Of a stretch of 7,096 nt of DNA, positions 6,861 to 7,096 are shown piece after piece. This stretch comes from DASSUW01 sp036520135 (GTDB lineage: Bacteria; Actinomycetota; Thermoleophilia; Solirubrobacterales; Solirubrobacteraceae): contig DATDKF010000492.1 of assembly GCA_036520135.1 (NCBI GenBank), forward strand, positions 1 through 7,096. Direction: 5' to 3'. The translations under genes were made by a program, and so were the position numbers. Positions within the stretch are counted from its first letter, which is position 1. Each line of letters opens with the position of its first letter. The notes under the pieces were generated by a model. The model was not told where the DNA came from. It did no database searches and was given only the letters and a program-made list of their open reading frames with translations.

Positions 6861-7096
6861 ATGAAGTTCGAGCTGCTGCAGCCCCACACACCGGAGTACG
6901 AGACCGCCCGTCGACCGCAGATCACGCGCTACGCCGACGTCAAACCGACGGCCATCGCGCGCTGCCGGACGCCGACAGAGATCGCGGAGGCAATCGCGTA
7001 CGCGCGTCAGGACGGGGCGCGGATCGCGATCCGCTCGGGCGGCCACTGCTTTGCCGGCCGTTCGTCGACGACCGGCGTCCTGATCGACGTCTCGCC
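6861..7096 (+). CDS. FAD-linked oxidoreductase (BBE-like), 3'-partial
   Basis: From the ATG at 6861, 78 codons are open to the end of the window: MKFELLQPHTPEYETARRPQ, then KPTAIARCRTPTEIAEAIAYARQ and IRSGGHCFAGRSSTTGVLIDVS. This is the start of the FAD-binding domain (PF01565 type) of the berberine-bridge/6-hydroxy-nicotine-oxidase-like family. The RSGGH motif (His62) is where these enzymes usually bind FAD covalently through histidine. The family oxidises diverse alcohols, sugars, alkaloids and other small molecules, so the substrate cannot be predicted. A short N terminus before the first conserved segment agrees with this start. No Shine-Dalgarno is visible in the bases before the ATG, and the alternating repeat array ends 30 bp upstream. 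The gene is divergent from the secreted-protein gene. The substrate and C-terminal domains are outside the window. Confidence 0.9.
   Translation, partial: MKFELLQPHTPEYETARRPQITRYADVKPTAIARCRTPTEIAEAIAYARQDGARIAIRSGGHCFAGRSSTTGVLIDVS

Noticed and set aside
6401..6925. 174-codon - strand open frame across the array with repeated FRRT and CDE peptides
   Set aside because: The repeating peptides are simply translations of the 10-bp sites, whose 60/63-bp spacing is divisible by three; composition is otherwise Arg-rich and there is no ribosome site or known domain.

Overview
The window is very GC-rich and densely coded. Short or overlapping gene junctions, a PF13796-type 'Sensor' histidine kinase and the style of the secreted protein suggest a high-GC actinobacterium. 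My best guess is Thermoleophilia (Solirubrobacter/Conexibacter-like). That placement is from protein style only, not from a marker gene.

Layout, left to right. (1) A 5'-truncated ABC1/AarF-family atypical kinase on + (1-1251) runs tail-to-tail into (2) a complete pyruvate kinase gene on - (1239-2651), with 13 bp of stop-end overlap. (3) Divergent from pyk, 46 bp away, lies a short remnant of a type I methionine aminopeptidase gene (2698-2933, +). Its N-terminal 36 codons and C-terminal ~40 codons are present in different frames, and the catalytic middle is gone. (4) A two-component system on - follows: a membrane-bound histidine kinase (3565-4821) whose 3' end overlaps a NarL-type response regulator (2930-3574). 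(5) Upstream of the kinase sits a near-perfect 16-bp-arm palindrome (4898-4936) that contains the stop codon of the next - gene. (6) That gene (4934-6446, -) encodes a signal-peptide-bearing protein of unknown function that is split by one frameshift near 6131. (7) A 414-bp non-coding divergent region (6447-6860) contains an ordered array of eight 10-bp sites in alternating orientation, TTTCGTCGCA / TGCGACGAAA, forming four 43-bp inverted-repeat units. (8) The window ends inside the start of a BBE-like FAD-linked oxidoreductase gene on + (6861-7096).

The kinase and regulator form a clear operon and should act as one signalling pathway; their target is not evident here. Pyruvate kinase is a housekeeping glycolytic enzyme. 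The other genes have no obvious common pathway. Two broken genes flank the intact two-component system. The most unusual element is the alternating repeat array between the secreted-protein gene and the FAD oxidoreductase gene. Nothing here amounts to a recognisable multi-gene defence or biosynthetic system.
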